Under the pieces are notes generated by a model. The model was not told the origin of the DNA, searched no databases, and worked only from the letters and a program-made list of their open reading frames with translations. DNA of 64,000 bases. Origin: an uncultured Lachnospiraceae bacterium. GTDB lineage: Bacteria > Bacillota > Clostridia > Lachnospirales > Lachnospiraceae. The translations under genes were made by a program, and so were the position numbers. Below, piece after piece: positions 43,714 through 52,500 of this stretch (the stretch's first letter is position 1; every line of letters begins with the position of its first letter). The DNA lies in contig CAJTQO010000005.1 of assembly GCA_910578405.1 (NCBI GenBank), positions 8,830 to 72,829 on the forward strand, read 5' to 3'.

Positions 43714-44421
43714 TTATTTCCCTTTTTCTTTCGAAACCGGAACTTTTAAACTTTTGAGATAAACTTTCTGTTCTGCCGTAATGCGACGGCTTTCCACTGC
43801 TTTCTGAATCGTTTTATTGTGCGTCCAGTCATCCAGCTTCTTCTCCTCTATCCATGGAAGCGTTTTTTCATACTGTTTTGCCAATGCCGTGGCAAAATAC
43901 CAGGCAGTCATCATATTGATATAGTATTCCTCAGACCGGATTGCCGCTGCCATTTCCAGATACTCTACCTCAAAATCCTCTCCCAAATAATGCTCCATCA
44001 GCATCCCTACTGCAAACCGCACCGTATACGTCCTGTCAGACTCTATCCACTTCTTTATATATCCAAGCAATTCCCCCCGATGTTTTTTAAATATATCCGG
44101 TGACATCTGGTCACAGGTCGCCCAATTGTCCACAAAGGGCAGAAAACGGCAAACTTCCTCTATGCAGCGTTGAAAATCCTTTCTTTCCGAAACAATAAAT
44201 GCATGAAGCTGGTTCTCATCAAAATATGTATGGGGAAGCTCTGTTAAAAAATCACCGATGTCTTCCCTCTTTACCATCTGTTTCGCCAGTTTGCGCAGCT
44301 TTGGCGTCCTTACGCCAATAACAGCCTCACTCTTTACCGTAGGGATTAATTTACTCTGGAAATCACGGTATTTCTCATCCTGCAAAGAAAACAGCGCTTC
44401 TATTATTTCATCTGTAATCAT
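43714..44421 (-). CDS. DNA alkylation repair protein, AlkD-like
   Basis: The 235-residue protein is an all-helical HEAT-repeat DNA glycosylase of the AlkC/AlkD group. Visible are VIGVRTPKLRKLAKQM near residue 35, FDENQLHAFIVSERK, PFVDNWATCDQMSP, and YYINMMTAWYFATALAKQ with the tryptophans that hold DNA. It excises alkylated bases. It is convergent with aroA. Confidence 0.92.
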   Translation of the reverse strand: MITDEIIEALFSLQDEKYRDFQSKLIPTVKSEAVIGVRTPKLRKLAKQMVKREDIGDFLTELPHTYFDENQLHAFIVSERKDFQRCIEEVCRFLPFVDNWATCDQMSPDIFKKHRGELLGYIKKWIESDRTYTVRFAVGMLMEHYLGEDFEVEYLEMAAAIRSEEYYINMMTAWYFATALAKQYEKTLPWIEEKKLDDWTHNKTIQKAVESRRITAEQKVYLKSLKVPVSKEKGK

Positions 44422-44453
44422 AGATACCCTCTTACCGGAAGCTCTCCTGCCAT

Positions 44454-44813
44454 TCAGAAAACTTCGTCCTCCTTATGGTTCTCCCTGTCCATCAAATCAT
44501 ACACCTCAATCCGAAAAGCATCCGCATCCGAAAGCCCCATAAAAATAGCCCCATACAAAAATCCATCCTCGCGCTCCATTTTCCTGACAATTTTCAGAAG
44601 CACATGGATTACTTCCTTCGTCCAGATTGTAATATGCGACTCATAAACCGTATCCACTTCCAAATCCGCTTTGCTTATAAACCCACACCCGGACTTCGAT
44701 AAATCATGAGTGCCGATTTTTATATAATCTTCCATTCCGTTATCAATCCGCTTGATAATCAGATTGGATTCCAAATCCATCCTTCTAAAACGCCTTTTTT
44801 CTTCTACCTCCAT
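44454..44813 (-). CDS. PilZ-domain protein
   Basis: The 119-residue protein has both c-di-GMP-binding signatures of PilZ: RRFRR (residues 7-11) and DLSKSGCGF (D/NxSxxG). It has no other domain, so it would act as a small c-di-GMP receptor for motility or matrix control. GGGGGG is close to the ATG at 44813 or 44816; a longer frame to 44939 is not supported. No diguanylate cyclase is in the window. Confidence 0.87.
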   Translation of the reverse strand: MEVEEKRRFRRMDLESNLIIKRIDNGMEDYIKIGTHDLSKSGCGFISKADLEVDTVYESHITIWTKEVIHVLLKIVRKMEREDGFLYGAIFMGLSDADAFRIEVYDLMDRENHKEDEVF

Positions 44814-44887
44814 CATGCAGCCCCCCACAATCATCCTCTTTTGATGCACACTGTTTCCCTGTTCTATGACCTTTGTGCATCTATATA

Positions 44888-44916
44888 ATAATAACCCATA
44901 AAATATTTTTTGTAAA
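44888..44916 (-). promoter_or_regulatory. sigma-A promoter for the PilZ gene
   Basis: TTTACA (44916-44911), 17-base spacer, TATTAT (44893-44888), between queA and the PilZ gene. Confidence 0.7.
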
Positions 44917-44935
44917 GGACTCTGTGAAAAGATTA

Positions 44936-45961
44936 TCAACAGACCAACATAGCGTCCCCAAAACTGAAAAACCGGTATTGTTGCGCAATTGCCTGCCGGT
45001 AAGCCGCCAGTACGTTCTCTCTGCCTGCCAAAGCGGAGACTAACATCACCAACGTAGACTCGGGCAGGTGAAAATTAGTAATTAGTGCATCCAACGCTTT
45101 AAACCGATATCCCGGATAAATAAATATTTCTGTATTCCCGCTGCACGCCTGCACGCATCCGTTTTCATCCGCTGCACTCTCCACGGTCCGGCAGCTCGTG
45201 GTGCCAACACAGATTACTCTTTTCCCGGACTGCTTTGCCTGGTTGATTTTCTCCGCCGTCTCTTTGCTTACTTCATAATGCTCAGAATGCATATGGTGTT
45301 CCAGTATATTGTCCGCCTTTACCGGGCGGAATGTCCCAAGGCCCACATGAAGGGTAACATAAGCGGTTTCCACCCCTTTTTCCCCAATCTTCTTTAAAAG
45401 TTCCTCCGTAAAATGCAGCCCTGCCGTAGGCGCCGCCGCAGAACCTTCATATTTCGCATATACTGTCTGGTAACGGTTTTTGTCCTCTAACTTATGGGTA
45501 ATATAGGGCGGCAGCGGCATCTCCCCCAGTCTGTCCAATACCTCCTCAAAAATGCCTTCATAGGAAAACCGGATTTTGCGGTTCCCTTCCTCCAGCACAT
45601 CCAATACTTCCCCGGTCAGCAGTCCGTTCCCAAACCGGAGAATCGTACCGGGCCGCGCCTTTTTCCCAGGTTTTACCAAAGTCTCCCAAATATCCTTTTC
45701 CAATCGTTTCAAAAGCAGTGTCTCTACCGCCGCCCCGGTGCCTTCCTTCACGCCAAGCAGCCGTGCCGGAAGCACTTTGGTATCATTTAAAACCAGGCAG
45801 TCCCCTGGCTCCAGATAATCAACTATCTCCCGGAAGATTTTGTGCTGCACCTTTCCGGTAACTTTATCCAAAACCAAAAGCCGTGATGCTGATCTGTCTG
45901 CAAGGGGATGCTGCGCAATTAACTCTTGCGGCAAGTCAAAATAAAAATCTGATTTTTTCAT
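44936..45961 (-). CDS. queA: S-adenosylmethionine:tRNA ribosyltransferase-isomerase
   Basis: The 341-residue enzyme makes epoxyqueuosine in tRNA from SAM. It has FDLPQELIAQHPL at the start, LVLNDTKVLPARLLG, and GSAAAPTAGLHFTEELL. TYVTLHVGLGTF and TNFHLPESTLVMLVSAL follow. The ATG at 45961 is preferred; the frame to 45997 would begin inside a 36-base palindrome. Other queuosine genes are not in the window. Confidence 0.96.
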   Translation of the reverse strand: MKKSDFYFDLPQELIAQHPLADRSASRLLVLDKVTGKVQHKIFREIVDYLEPGDCLVLNDTKVLPARLLGVKEGTGAAVETLLLKRLEKDIWETLVKPGKKARPGTILRFGNGLLTGEVLDVLEEGNRKIRFSYEGIFEEVLDRLGEMPLPPYITHKLEDKNRYQTVYAKYEGSAAAPTAGLHFTEELLKKIGEKGVETAYVTLHVGLGTFRPVKADNILEHHMHSEHYEVSKETAEKINQAKQSGKRVICVGTTSCRTVESAADENGCVQACSGNTEIFIYPGYRFKALDALITNFHLPESTLVMLVSALAGRENVLAAYRQAIAQQYRFFSFGDAMLVC

Positions 45962-45976
45962 ACTGATTCCAGTTCC

Positions 45977-46012
45977 GCGACAGCGTAAAAAATGCATTTT
46001 TTACGCTGTCGC
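45977..46012. repeat. 36-bp perfect palindrome before queA
   Basis: GCGACAGCGTAAAAAA and its exact complement flank a TGCA centre, giving a 16-bp stem with a 4-base loop. It sits 15 bases before the queA start, directly in front of the ribosome site. The T run is inside the stem, not after it, so it is not a typical terminator. Confidence 0.9.
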
Positions 46013-46047
46013 TGTTTTGATTCCCATTTTGCATCTCTACGGAAAAT

Positions 46048-47490
46048 TTATAGGGACGCATTCTCCAAAAACGCCACATATCCGCGCTTTGCCTCATAAA
46101 CATCCGCTTTGCTGGTAGCTTCCCACGGCGCATGCATATTTAATACCGCAACGCCGCTGTCAATCACGTTCATCCCATACAACGCAAGGATGTACGCAAT
46201 AGTGCCGCCTCCGCCTAAATCCACCCGGCCCAGTTCCGCTGTCTGGAACTGTACCTTCTCTTTGTCAAAGATAGCGCGGATATGCGCAAGGTATTCGGCA
46301 TTGGCGTCGTTGGAACCACTCTTTCCCCTGGCTCCGGTAAATTTATTGAATACCATGCCATTCCCCAAAAATGCCACATTCTTCTTATCAAAGCTGGAAG
46401 CGAAGGAGGGGTCAAAGGCGCTGCTTACATCCGAAGAAAGCATACAGGAAGCCGCCAGACACCGCCTTACGTTCAACTCGCTGTATTCTCCCGCCAATTC
46501 CATTACTTCCGCCACCATATTTTCAAAGAAACGGGACTCCATCCCGGTCGCGCCCACACTGCCGATTTCTTCTTTATCCACTAAAATGCAGCATGCCGTC
46601 CGCTCCACTTCCTGAATTTCCAATATTGCTTTCAGGGAAGAGAATGCACACACTCTGTCGTCCTGGCCATAAGCCAAAATCATGCTCCGGTCAAAACCAG
46701 CCTCCCTGGCTTTGCCTGCAGGCACCACTTCCAACTCGGCGGAAATAAAATCTTCCTCTTCTATTTCATAACTTTCTTTCAAAATGGACAGCACACCCTT
46801 CTTCACTGCCTCTTTCGCCGCATCCTTATTCTTCTTTCCCTCTTTTTCCTTTTTCTCACTTTTTTCTTTATTTACCGTAAGCGGCTTGTTGCCGATAATA
46901 ATATCCAATGCCTCCCCTTCGATTACCTTCGCCGCCTTTTTCTCCAACTGTTCCGCTGCCAGATGAATCAGCAAATCCGATACAAAGAAAACCGGGTCGT
47001 CTTCCGCTTCCCCAATATTCACTTCTACCGTTGTACCTTCTTTTTTTACTACCACACCGTGGATAGCCAACGGAATCGTCACCCACTGATACTTCTTCAC
47101 CCCACCGTAATAATGGGTATCCAGATATGCAAAACCGCCTTCTTCGTACAGCGGATTCTGTTTAATATCCAGCCGCGGGGAATCAATATGCGCCCCCAAA
47201 ATGTTCATCCCCTCTGCCATCGGTTTTTTCCCAATCTGGAACATAACAATGGATTTATTCATCCAAACCGCATATACTCTGTCCCCGGTTTTCAAATGCC
47301 TCTTTTCCTTTATGCAAGTCTGCAGCTCTTGATAGCCCTCTTTCTCAATCCGGTTTACAATTGCATCAATACATTCCCTCTCTGTCTTCCCTTCATTCAG
47401 GAATTCCATATACTCCTGCGCATGGCATTCCAACTCTTCCAACTGCTTCCCATTATAGGTTGCCCATACATTTTTCCTATCCATTTCCAA
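46048..47490 (-). CDS. M18-family aminopeptidase
   Basis: The 480-residue zinc peptidase removes N-terminal residues from peptides. It has LGAHIDSPRLD, DKEEIGSVGATGMES, GSNDANAEY and a final LNMHAPWEATSKADVY with zinc ligands. A Lys/Glu-rich insert near residues 205-235 (KEKSEKKEKEGKKNKDAAK) is unusual for the family. The ATG at 47490 is followed in frame by ATG two codons on. Confidence 0.93.
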   Translation of the reverse strand: MEMDRKNVWATYNGKQLEELECHAQEYMEFLNEGKTERECIDAIVNRIEKEGYQELQTCIKEKRHLKTGDRVYAVWMNKSIVMFQIGKKPMAEGMNILGAHIDSPRLDIKQNPLYEEGGFAYLDTHYYGGVKKYQWVTIPLAIHGVVVKKEGTTVEVNIGEAEDDPVFFVSDLLIHLAAEQLEKKAAKVIEGEALDIIIGNKPLTVNKEKSEKKEKEGKKNKDAAKEAVKKGVLSILKESYEIEEEDFISAELEVVPAGKAREAGFDRSMILAYGQDDRVCAFSSLKAILEIQEVERTACCILVDKEEIGSVGATGMESRFFENMVAEVMELAGEYSELNVRRCLAASCMLSSDVSSAFDPSFASSFDKKNVAFLGNGMVFNKFTGARGKSGSNDANAEYLAHIRAIFDKEKVQFQTAELGRVDLGGGGTIAYILALYGMNVIDSGVAVLNMHAPWEATSKADVYEAKRGYVAFLENASL

Positions 47491-47582
47491 CGCCTCCTTT
47501 TCTGCACATTAACTCCAATTAAACCACTTCGGACAAAACCACAGCGGCCCAAAGCTTTCCAAACCGCTTCTTTCCACACCTG

Positions 47583-50018
47583 TTACGCCCGCAATTCAAT
47601 CCCCATCGTCTCTAACCCGTTCAAAATTTTCTTCATGGCTGTGGTCACATCTTTTTCTTCCAACGTCCTGTCCTTTGCCCGGAACGTAATAGAGTAGGCC
47701 ACAGACTTGAAGCCCTCTTTAATCTGGGCTCCTTCATATATATCAAACAACTGATAGCTCTCCAGGATTTTGCCTCCCCGCTGCTCAATCATAGCCTCAA
47801 TTTCCCCTGCCAGAACCGCTTTTGGCACAACCATGCTAATGTCCCGGGAAACGGCCGGATACCTTGCAACCCCCTCATATTTCCGGTCAAAGGTTGCAAA
47901 CGGTTCCACCTCCGGCATATCCAACACCGCCACATATGCCTTTGTTCCAATATCATAGTTGTCGCACACCTCCGGGTGTACCTCCCCCAAATACCCAACC
48001 ACTTTCCCGTCATAAACAATATCCGCCTGCCGACCGGGATGCAGAAACGGTTTCCCTGCTTTCGGGTCGTAAACCACCTTTTTCCTCATGCCGATGCTGT
48101 CAAAGAACTCTTCCGCCACGCCTTTCATAGTATAAAAATCCCCTTCTCCATACATCCCAAGCGTAAACTGCATTCTTTCATCCGGCAATTCCGTCAGCGG
48201 CAGGGCTTTGGGCAGATAAACATTCCCCAATTCGTACAGCCGCACATCCTTATTCCTTCTATTATAATTGGTTGCCAGGCTGGTCAGCATCCCATTTAAA
48301 GAAACCGTGCGCATAATGGAAAAATCTTCACCCAAGGGATTTGCAATGGTAATAGCCTGCCTGAAAGGACTGTCCTCAGGAAGCAGCAATTTATCAAACA
48401 CTTTCGGGCTTTCGAAGGAATAGCACATCCCCTGGGAAAAACCGCAGTATTCTGCAATATCCCTTGCTTTTTGCTCCACCCGCAATTTGAAAGGCAGCTT
48501 CCCTGTGGTAGCCTCCCCAGTGGGCAGCGACACCGGGATTTTATCATACCCATAAAATCTGGCCACTTCCTCCGCAATATCCGCCTGTCCCTGCAAATCC
48601 TGACGGAAAGAAGGAATCTCCAGCATTCCGGACTGTGCATCATACTTTAACTCAATCCGTTCAAAGATAGCAAGCATCTCCTCCTTGGAAATATCCGTAC
48701 CCAATAACCCATTGATTGCCTCTGCATCAAATTTAATCTTTACCGTTTCCTTCCCTGGGGCATAAACATCCACCATACCGCCTACCACTTCCCCGCAGCC
48801 TAATTCCTGAATCAACTGGCACGCACGGTTAATGGCTTCTTGCGCACTGTGGGGATCCAGCCCTTTTTCAAACTTACCCGAAGCATCGGTGCGCAGCCCT
48901 ACCCTTTTGGCCGACTTGCGGATATTCGTCCCGTGAAACGTGGCAGCTTCCAACAGTACGGTCTTGACATTATCCGTAATTTTGGAATTCTCACCGCCCA
49001 TAATCCCCGCCAGCCCGATTTCCTTCTCTGCGTCACAAATCATAAGAATATCATGATCTAACTTCCGCACCTGGCCATCCAACGTCTCAAATTCATCCCC
49101 GTCCTTTGCCCTTTTCACAACAATTTTATGTCCGGCTACCTGTTCCAAATCATAGGCATGCATGGGCTGACCGTATTCTTCCATCACATAGTTGGTAATG
49201 TCCACCAAGTTGTTAATCGGGCGAATCCCGCTGGCTGCCAGACGTCTTTGCATCCACTTAGGAGAAGGGCCGATTTTAATATTGGTGCAGACTCTTGCCG
49301 TATAACGCGGACAAAGCTCCGTATCCTGCACTTCCACGGATATATAGTCTTCCACCCTCTCCCCGTTTTCCTTTATTTCTATTTTCGGCGCCACAAAAGG
49401 CTTCCGGAACGTAGCTGCAGCCTCCCGCGCAATCCCCAATACACTGTAACAGTCTACGCGGTTGGAGGTAATTTCATACTCAAACACCGTATCCCGCAGC
49501 CCCAGGGCTTCCACTGCATCGCTGCCCAACTGCAGGCTCTCCCCTCCATCCTCATTTCCAAAAATATAAATTCCGCTTTCCGGCGCTTCCGGGTACATAT
49601 CCCTGGAACTGCCCAATTCTTCAATGGAACACATCATCCCTTCCGAAGCAACGCCGCGCAGCTTCCCGGCCTTAATCACAATCCCCTCTTCCGGAAGCGG
49701 CCCGCCGTCATGCCCCCCGGCTACCTTACCGCCATCCAGAACCACCGGCACTTTGTCGCCCACCTTTACATTCGGCGCCCCGGTTACAATCTGCACTGTC
49801 CGCTCTCCCACATTTACCTGGCACACAATCAGTTTATCCGCATCAGGGTGTTTTTCAATCTGCTCTATTTGCCCTACCACTATTTTCTCCAGGTTTTTAT
49901 CCAGCCTTTCAAATCCTTCCACCTTCGTCCCGGATAATGTCATTGCATCACAATATTCCTGGTCCGTACACTCCAGCTCCGGCACATATGCCTTAATCCA
50001 TGACAACGCTGTATTCAT
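47583..50018 (-). CDS. pheT: phenylalanine-tRNA ligase beta subunit
   Basis: The 811-residue subunit has the tRNA-binding fold near residues 40-155 (VVGQIEQIEKHPDADKLIVCQVNVG), B3/B4 editing (RVGLRTDASGKFEKGLD), and B5. The catalytic-like core (YGYDKIP) and a C-terminal FDX-ACB domain (KYEGVARYPAVSRDISMVVP) follow. It assembles with PheS as an alpha2-beta2 enzyme. It lies 104 bases after pheS. Confidence 0.97.
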   Translation of the reverse strand: MNTALSWIKAYVPELECTDQEYCDAMTLSGTKVEGFERLDKNLEKIVVGQIEQIEKHPDADKLIVCQVNVGERTVQIVTGAPNVKVGDKVPVVLDGGKVAGGHDGGPLPEEGIVIKAGKLRGVASEGMMCSIEELGSSRDMYPEAPESGIYIFGNEDGGESLQLGSDAVEALGLRDTVFEYEITSNRVDCYSVLGIAREAAATFRKPFVAPKIEIKENGERVEDYISVEVQDTELCPRYTARVCTNIKIGPSPKWMQRRLAASGIRPINNLVDITNYVMEEYGQPMHAYDLEQVAGHKIVVKRAKDGDEFETLDGQVRKLDHDILMICDAEKEIGLAGIMGGENSKITDNVKTVLLEAATFHGTNIRKSAKRVGLRTDASGKFEKGLDPHSAQEAINRACQLIQELGCGEVVGGMVDVYAPGKETVKIKFDAEAINGLLGTDISKEEMLAIFERIELKYDAQSGMLEIPSFRQDLQGQADIAEEVARFYGYDKIPVSLPTGEATTGKLPFKLRVEQKARDIAEYCGFSQGMCYSFESPKVFDKLLLPEDSPFRQAITIANPLGEDFSIMRTVSLNGMLTSLATNYNRRNKDVRLYELGNVYLPKALPLTELPDERMQFTLGMYGEGDFYTMKGVAEEFFDSIGMRKKVVYDPKAGKPFLHPGRQADIVYDGKVVGYLGEVHPEVCDNYDIGTKAYVAVLDMPEVEPFATFDRKYEGVARYPAVSRDISMVVPKAVLAGEIEAMIEQRGGKILESYQLFDIYEGAQIKEGFKSVAYSITFRAKDRTLEEKDVTTAMKKILNGLETMGIELRA

Positions 50019-50122
50019 GCTATCTTCATTCCTTTCCTCGCTAACTCCAGAATTTTATTCTTACTTTTTCATTTTTATTTTGCCTTCAACCGATGGCCAG
50101 TCAACAAACTGCCGCAATCCTG

Positions 50123-51142
50123 TTAAAACTGTCGCAAAAAACGTATATCATTTTCGTATAACAGCCGCATATCATCTATTTCATACTTCAACAGCGCAAT
50201 CCTCTCCAAGCCTACGCCAAACGCAAACCCTGTATACTCTTTGGGATGAATCCCACTCATCTCCAGCACATGAGGATGAACCATGCCACAGCCCAATATC
50301 TCAATCCAACCGCTTCCCTTACAGAACCGGCAGCCGCTTCCCCCACATTTAAAACAGGAAACATCCATTTCCGCGCTGGGTTCTGTAAACGGGAAATGAT
50401 GGGGGCGGAATTTTACCCTGGTCTTTTCCCCGAACAGCTCTCTGGCAAACTCTGCCAGTGTGCCTTTCAAATCCGCAAACGTAATGCGCTTGTCAATCAC
50501 CAGTCCTTCGATTTGATGGAATGACGGGGAATGTGTGGCGTCCACCTCATCGGAACGAAATACCCTTCCCGGCGCAATCATACGGATGGGGAGGCGCCCT
50601 TTCTCCATTTCATGCACCTGTGTGGAGGATGTCTGCGTTCTTAAAAGGAGATCCTGCGTAATATAAAAGGTATCCTGTTCATCCTTCGCCGGATGCCCGT
50701 CCGGAATATTCAGCGCTTCAAAGTTATAGTAATCTTTCTCCACTTCCGGGCCTTCCACCACTTCATAGCCCATACCAATGAAAATCCGTTCCACTTCCTC
50801 CAAAGCAATGGTATTGGGATGGCGATGCCCCACATTGTTTTTCTTTGCCGGAAGCGTCACATCAATGACTTCCGCTTTCATCTTCGCCTCACGCAATGCC
50901 CGTTCCATCTTCTTTTTGGAGGATTCCAATACCTTTTCAATCTCTTCCCTGGTTTCGTTGACCCACTGCCCCACTTTGGGCCGTTCCTCAGGCGAAAGCT
51001 CCTTCATCCCCTTTAAAACGGCAGTCAATTCCCCCTTCTTGCCCAGATAGTTCACACGGATTTCATTTAACTTATCCAATGCCTCACTGGATGCAATCTG
51101 CCTTAATGCCTCTGCTTTAATTTGTTCCAATTTCTCTTTCAT
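50123..51142 (-). CDS. pheS: phenylalanine-tRNA ligase alpha subunit
   Basis: The 339-residue class II subunit has a coiled-coil N-terminus, motif 2 (FRSDEVDATHSPSFHQIEG), and motif 3 (GFAFGVGLERIALLKY). TSSTQVHEM is also present. A CFKCGGSGCRFCKGSGW cluster that many Firmicutes PheS share lies near residue 240-260. The ATG at 51142 has GGGAGAG upstream; a longer frame reads back through the T-box. Confidence 0.97.
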   Translation of the reverse strand: MKEKLEQIKAEALRQIASSEALDKLNEIRVNYLGKKGELTAVLKGMKELSPEERPKVGQWVNETREEIEKVLESSKKKMERALREAKMKAEVIDVTLPAKKNNVGHRHPNTIALEEVERIFIGMGYEVVEGPEVEKDYYNFEALNIPDGHPAKDEQDTFYITQDLLLRTQTSSTQVHEMEKGRLPIRMIAPGRVFRSDEVDATHSPSFHQIEGLVIDKRITFADLKGTLAEFARELFGEKTRVKFRPHHFPFTEPSAEMDVSCFKCGGSGCRFCKGSGWIEILGCGMVHPHVLEMSGIHPKEYTGFAFGVGLERIALLKYEIDDMRLLYENDIRFLRQF

Positions 51143-51560
51143 CTGCTCTCCCTTTCTTTCCCTTTCTCTCTTTCCCCTGCCTGCCATGCAGGAGCATATT
51201 GCGTCAGCAGTGTATTTTCCTATAAAATAAATAATCCCTGACACTATTTCCAATATAATGTCAGGGACGAAATAATCCGCGGTACCACCCATTTTCCCGT
51301 CTATAGGCAAATCCTGCCTGTTACGGGCCACTTTCTCCATTTAACGCATGGCAACGTCCTGTACTACTTACCCAAAAGCAACGATGTTCTTACAGGAAGC
51401 TCCGGCGGGAAATTCAAACCGCATCTGAACTCAGGAAAGCTTCCAGCCAATGACTCTCCCTCTCTGACAGAAAATGCGTTCTTTAATACGCAGAACCGCT
51501 CCTGTTTCTGCGCCTGCGCCTTCACAGCCTATATTTATTTCTTATTCTATTTTCAACTGT
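51143..51560 (-). promoter_or_regulatory. T-box leader controlling pheST
   Basis: The T-box sequence GGGTGGTACCGCGG is exact on the minus strand (51290-51277). It is followed by a terminator stem and preceded by about 240 bases of foldable leader. Uncharged tRNA-Phe binding would favour the antiterminator and allow pheS and pheT expression. A TTC fitting a Phe specifier occurs in the GAATTTCCC segment near 51421, but I did not model stem I. Confidence 0.93.
51224..51268 (-). terminator. T-box regulated terminator
   Basis: CCCTGACA (51266-51259) and TGTCAGGG (51243-51236) pair, followed by ATTATTTATTTT. It is the terminator arm that competes with the T-box antiterminator. Confidence 0.85.
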
Positions 51561-51565
51561 TTCCC

Positions 51566-51594
51566 ATTCTAGTGAATCTTTTAGCGCTTGTCAA
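51566..51594 (-). promoter_or_regulatory. sigma-A promoter for the pheST leader
   Basis: A full-consensus TTGACA (51594-51589), 17-base spacer and TAGAAT (51571-51566). The start would be near 51560. Confidence 0.8.
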
Positions 51595-51636
51595 GCCTTT
51601 TTGCCAAAATAGCAGGGAAATCAATGCAAAAAATCT

Positions 51637-52482
51637 TTATCCTTTCCTCGCTTTCCTGCACAATGCAAAATACTGATACACCGGCTCCAAATAACGGTTG
51701 AGATACGCGCCAATCAAAATAATATAAATACACATATACATCCAAAGCATAATAATCACAATCGTCGCCAGATTCCCATAAGTGCTGAAATCATTAATCC
51801 TTCCTACGTAAATGGAAAAAGCCCAGGAAAATACATTCCAAAGGACTGCCGAAAACACAGCCCCCGGAATCTGATATATCAACTTCAACTTTTTATTAGG
51901 TATGTAAGCATACATCATGGAAAATCCTGCCGTCATCACCAACATGGAAAACAACAGCCGGAAATGCAGCATAAAATCAAAAAAATGCTCTGTCTGCGGA
52001 ATATTCCGTATTAACCCGCTGACCAACGCGTTGCCAAATACCATTACAATGAGAGACAACAACACTACCGCCAGCAAAATCACCGTATAGAAAGCGGCAA
52101 TCATCCGGACTGCCACATAATTACGGTTTTCCTCCACATCATTGATTTCATTCAGCCCCCGGATTAAGGCCAACATTCCTTTGGAAGCCGACCAAAGGAG
52201 GGTAACGGCCGCAACGGAAATTACGCCTGCCGATTTCGCATAGACATCCTCAATAATGGAAATAACAAGGGAGTCCACCATATCCGGCGTAATCTCCGTC
52301 ATAAAGGTCATAAGGTTGGCTTTGGTAAGCGTGGTGTACGGAATAATCGCACATAACAGTATCAATATCGGTATCAGTGACACAAAGAGGAAAAAGGCTG
52401 TGCTGGCCGCAAATGCGCTGATATTTTTCCGGTTCATGCGAATTTGGAAATCTTTCCCGATATAAAACATTCTTTTTATCAT
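51637..52482 (-). CDS. YihY/BrkB-family membrane protein
   Basis: The 281-residue protein has about six membrane segments, with the family's ISAFAASTAFFLFVSLIPILILLCAIIP near the start and a GAVFSAVLWNVFSWAFSIYV segment later. YihY proteins are polytopic; their function is not settled (BrkB was once called a virulence factor). It lies 18 bases after the SpoIID/LytB gene stop and is likely cotranscribed. Confidence 0.92.
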   Translation of the reverse strand: MIKRMFYIGKDFQIRMNRKNISAFAASTAFFLFVSLIPILILLCAIIPYTTLTKANLMTFMTEITPDMVDSLVISIIEDVYAKSAGVISVAAVTLLWSASKGMLALIRGLNEINDVEENRNYVAVRMIAAFYTVILLAVVLLSLIVMVFGNALVSGLIRNIPQTEHFFDFMLHFRLLFSMLVMTAGFSMMYAYIPNKKLKLIYQIPGAVFSAVLWNVFSWAFSIYVGRINDFSTYGNLATIVIIMLWMYMCIYIILIGAYLNRYLEPVYQYFALCRKARKG

Positions 52483-52500
52483 AATTTTATCACTTCCCCG

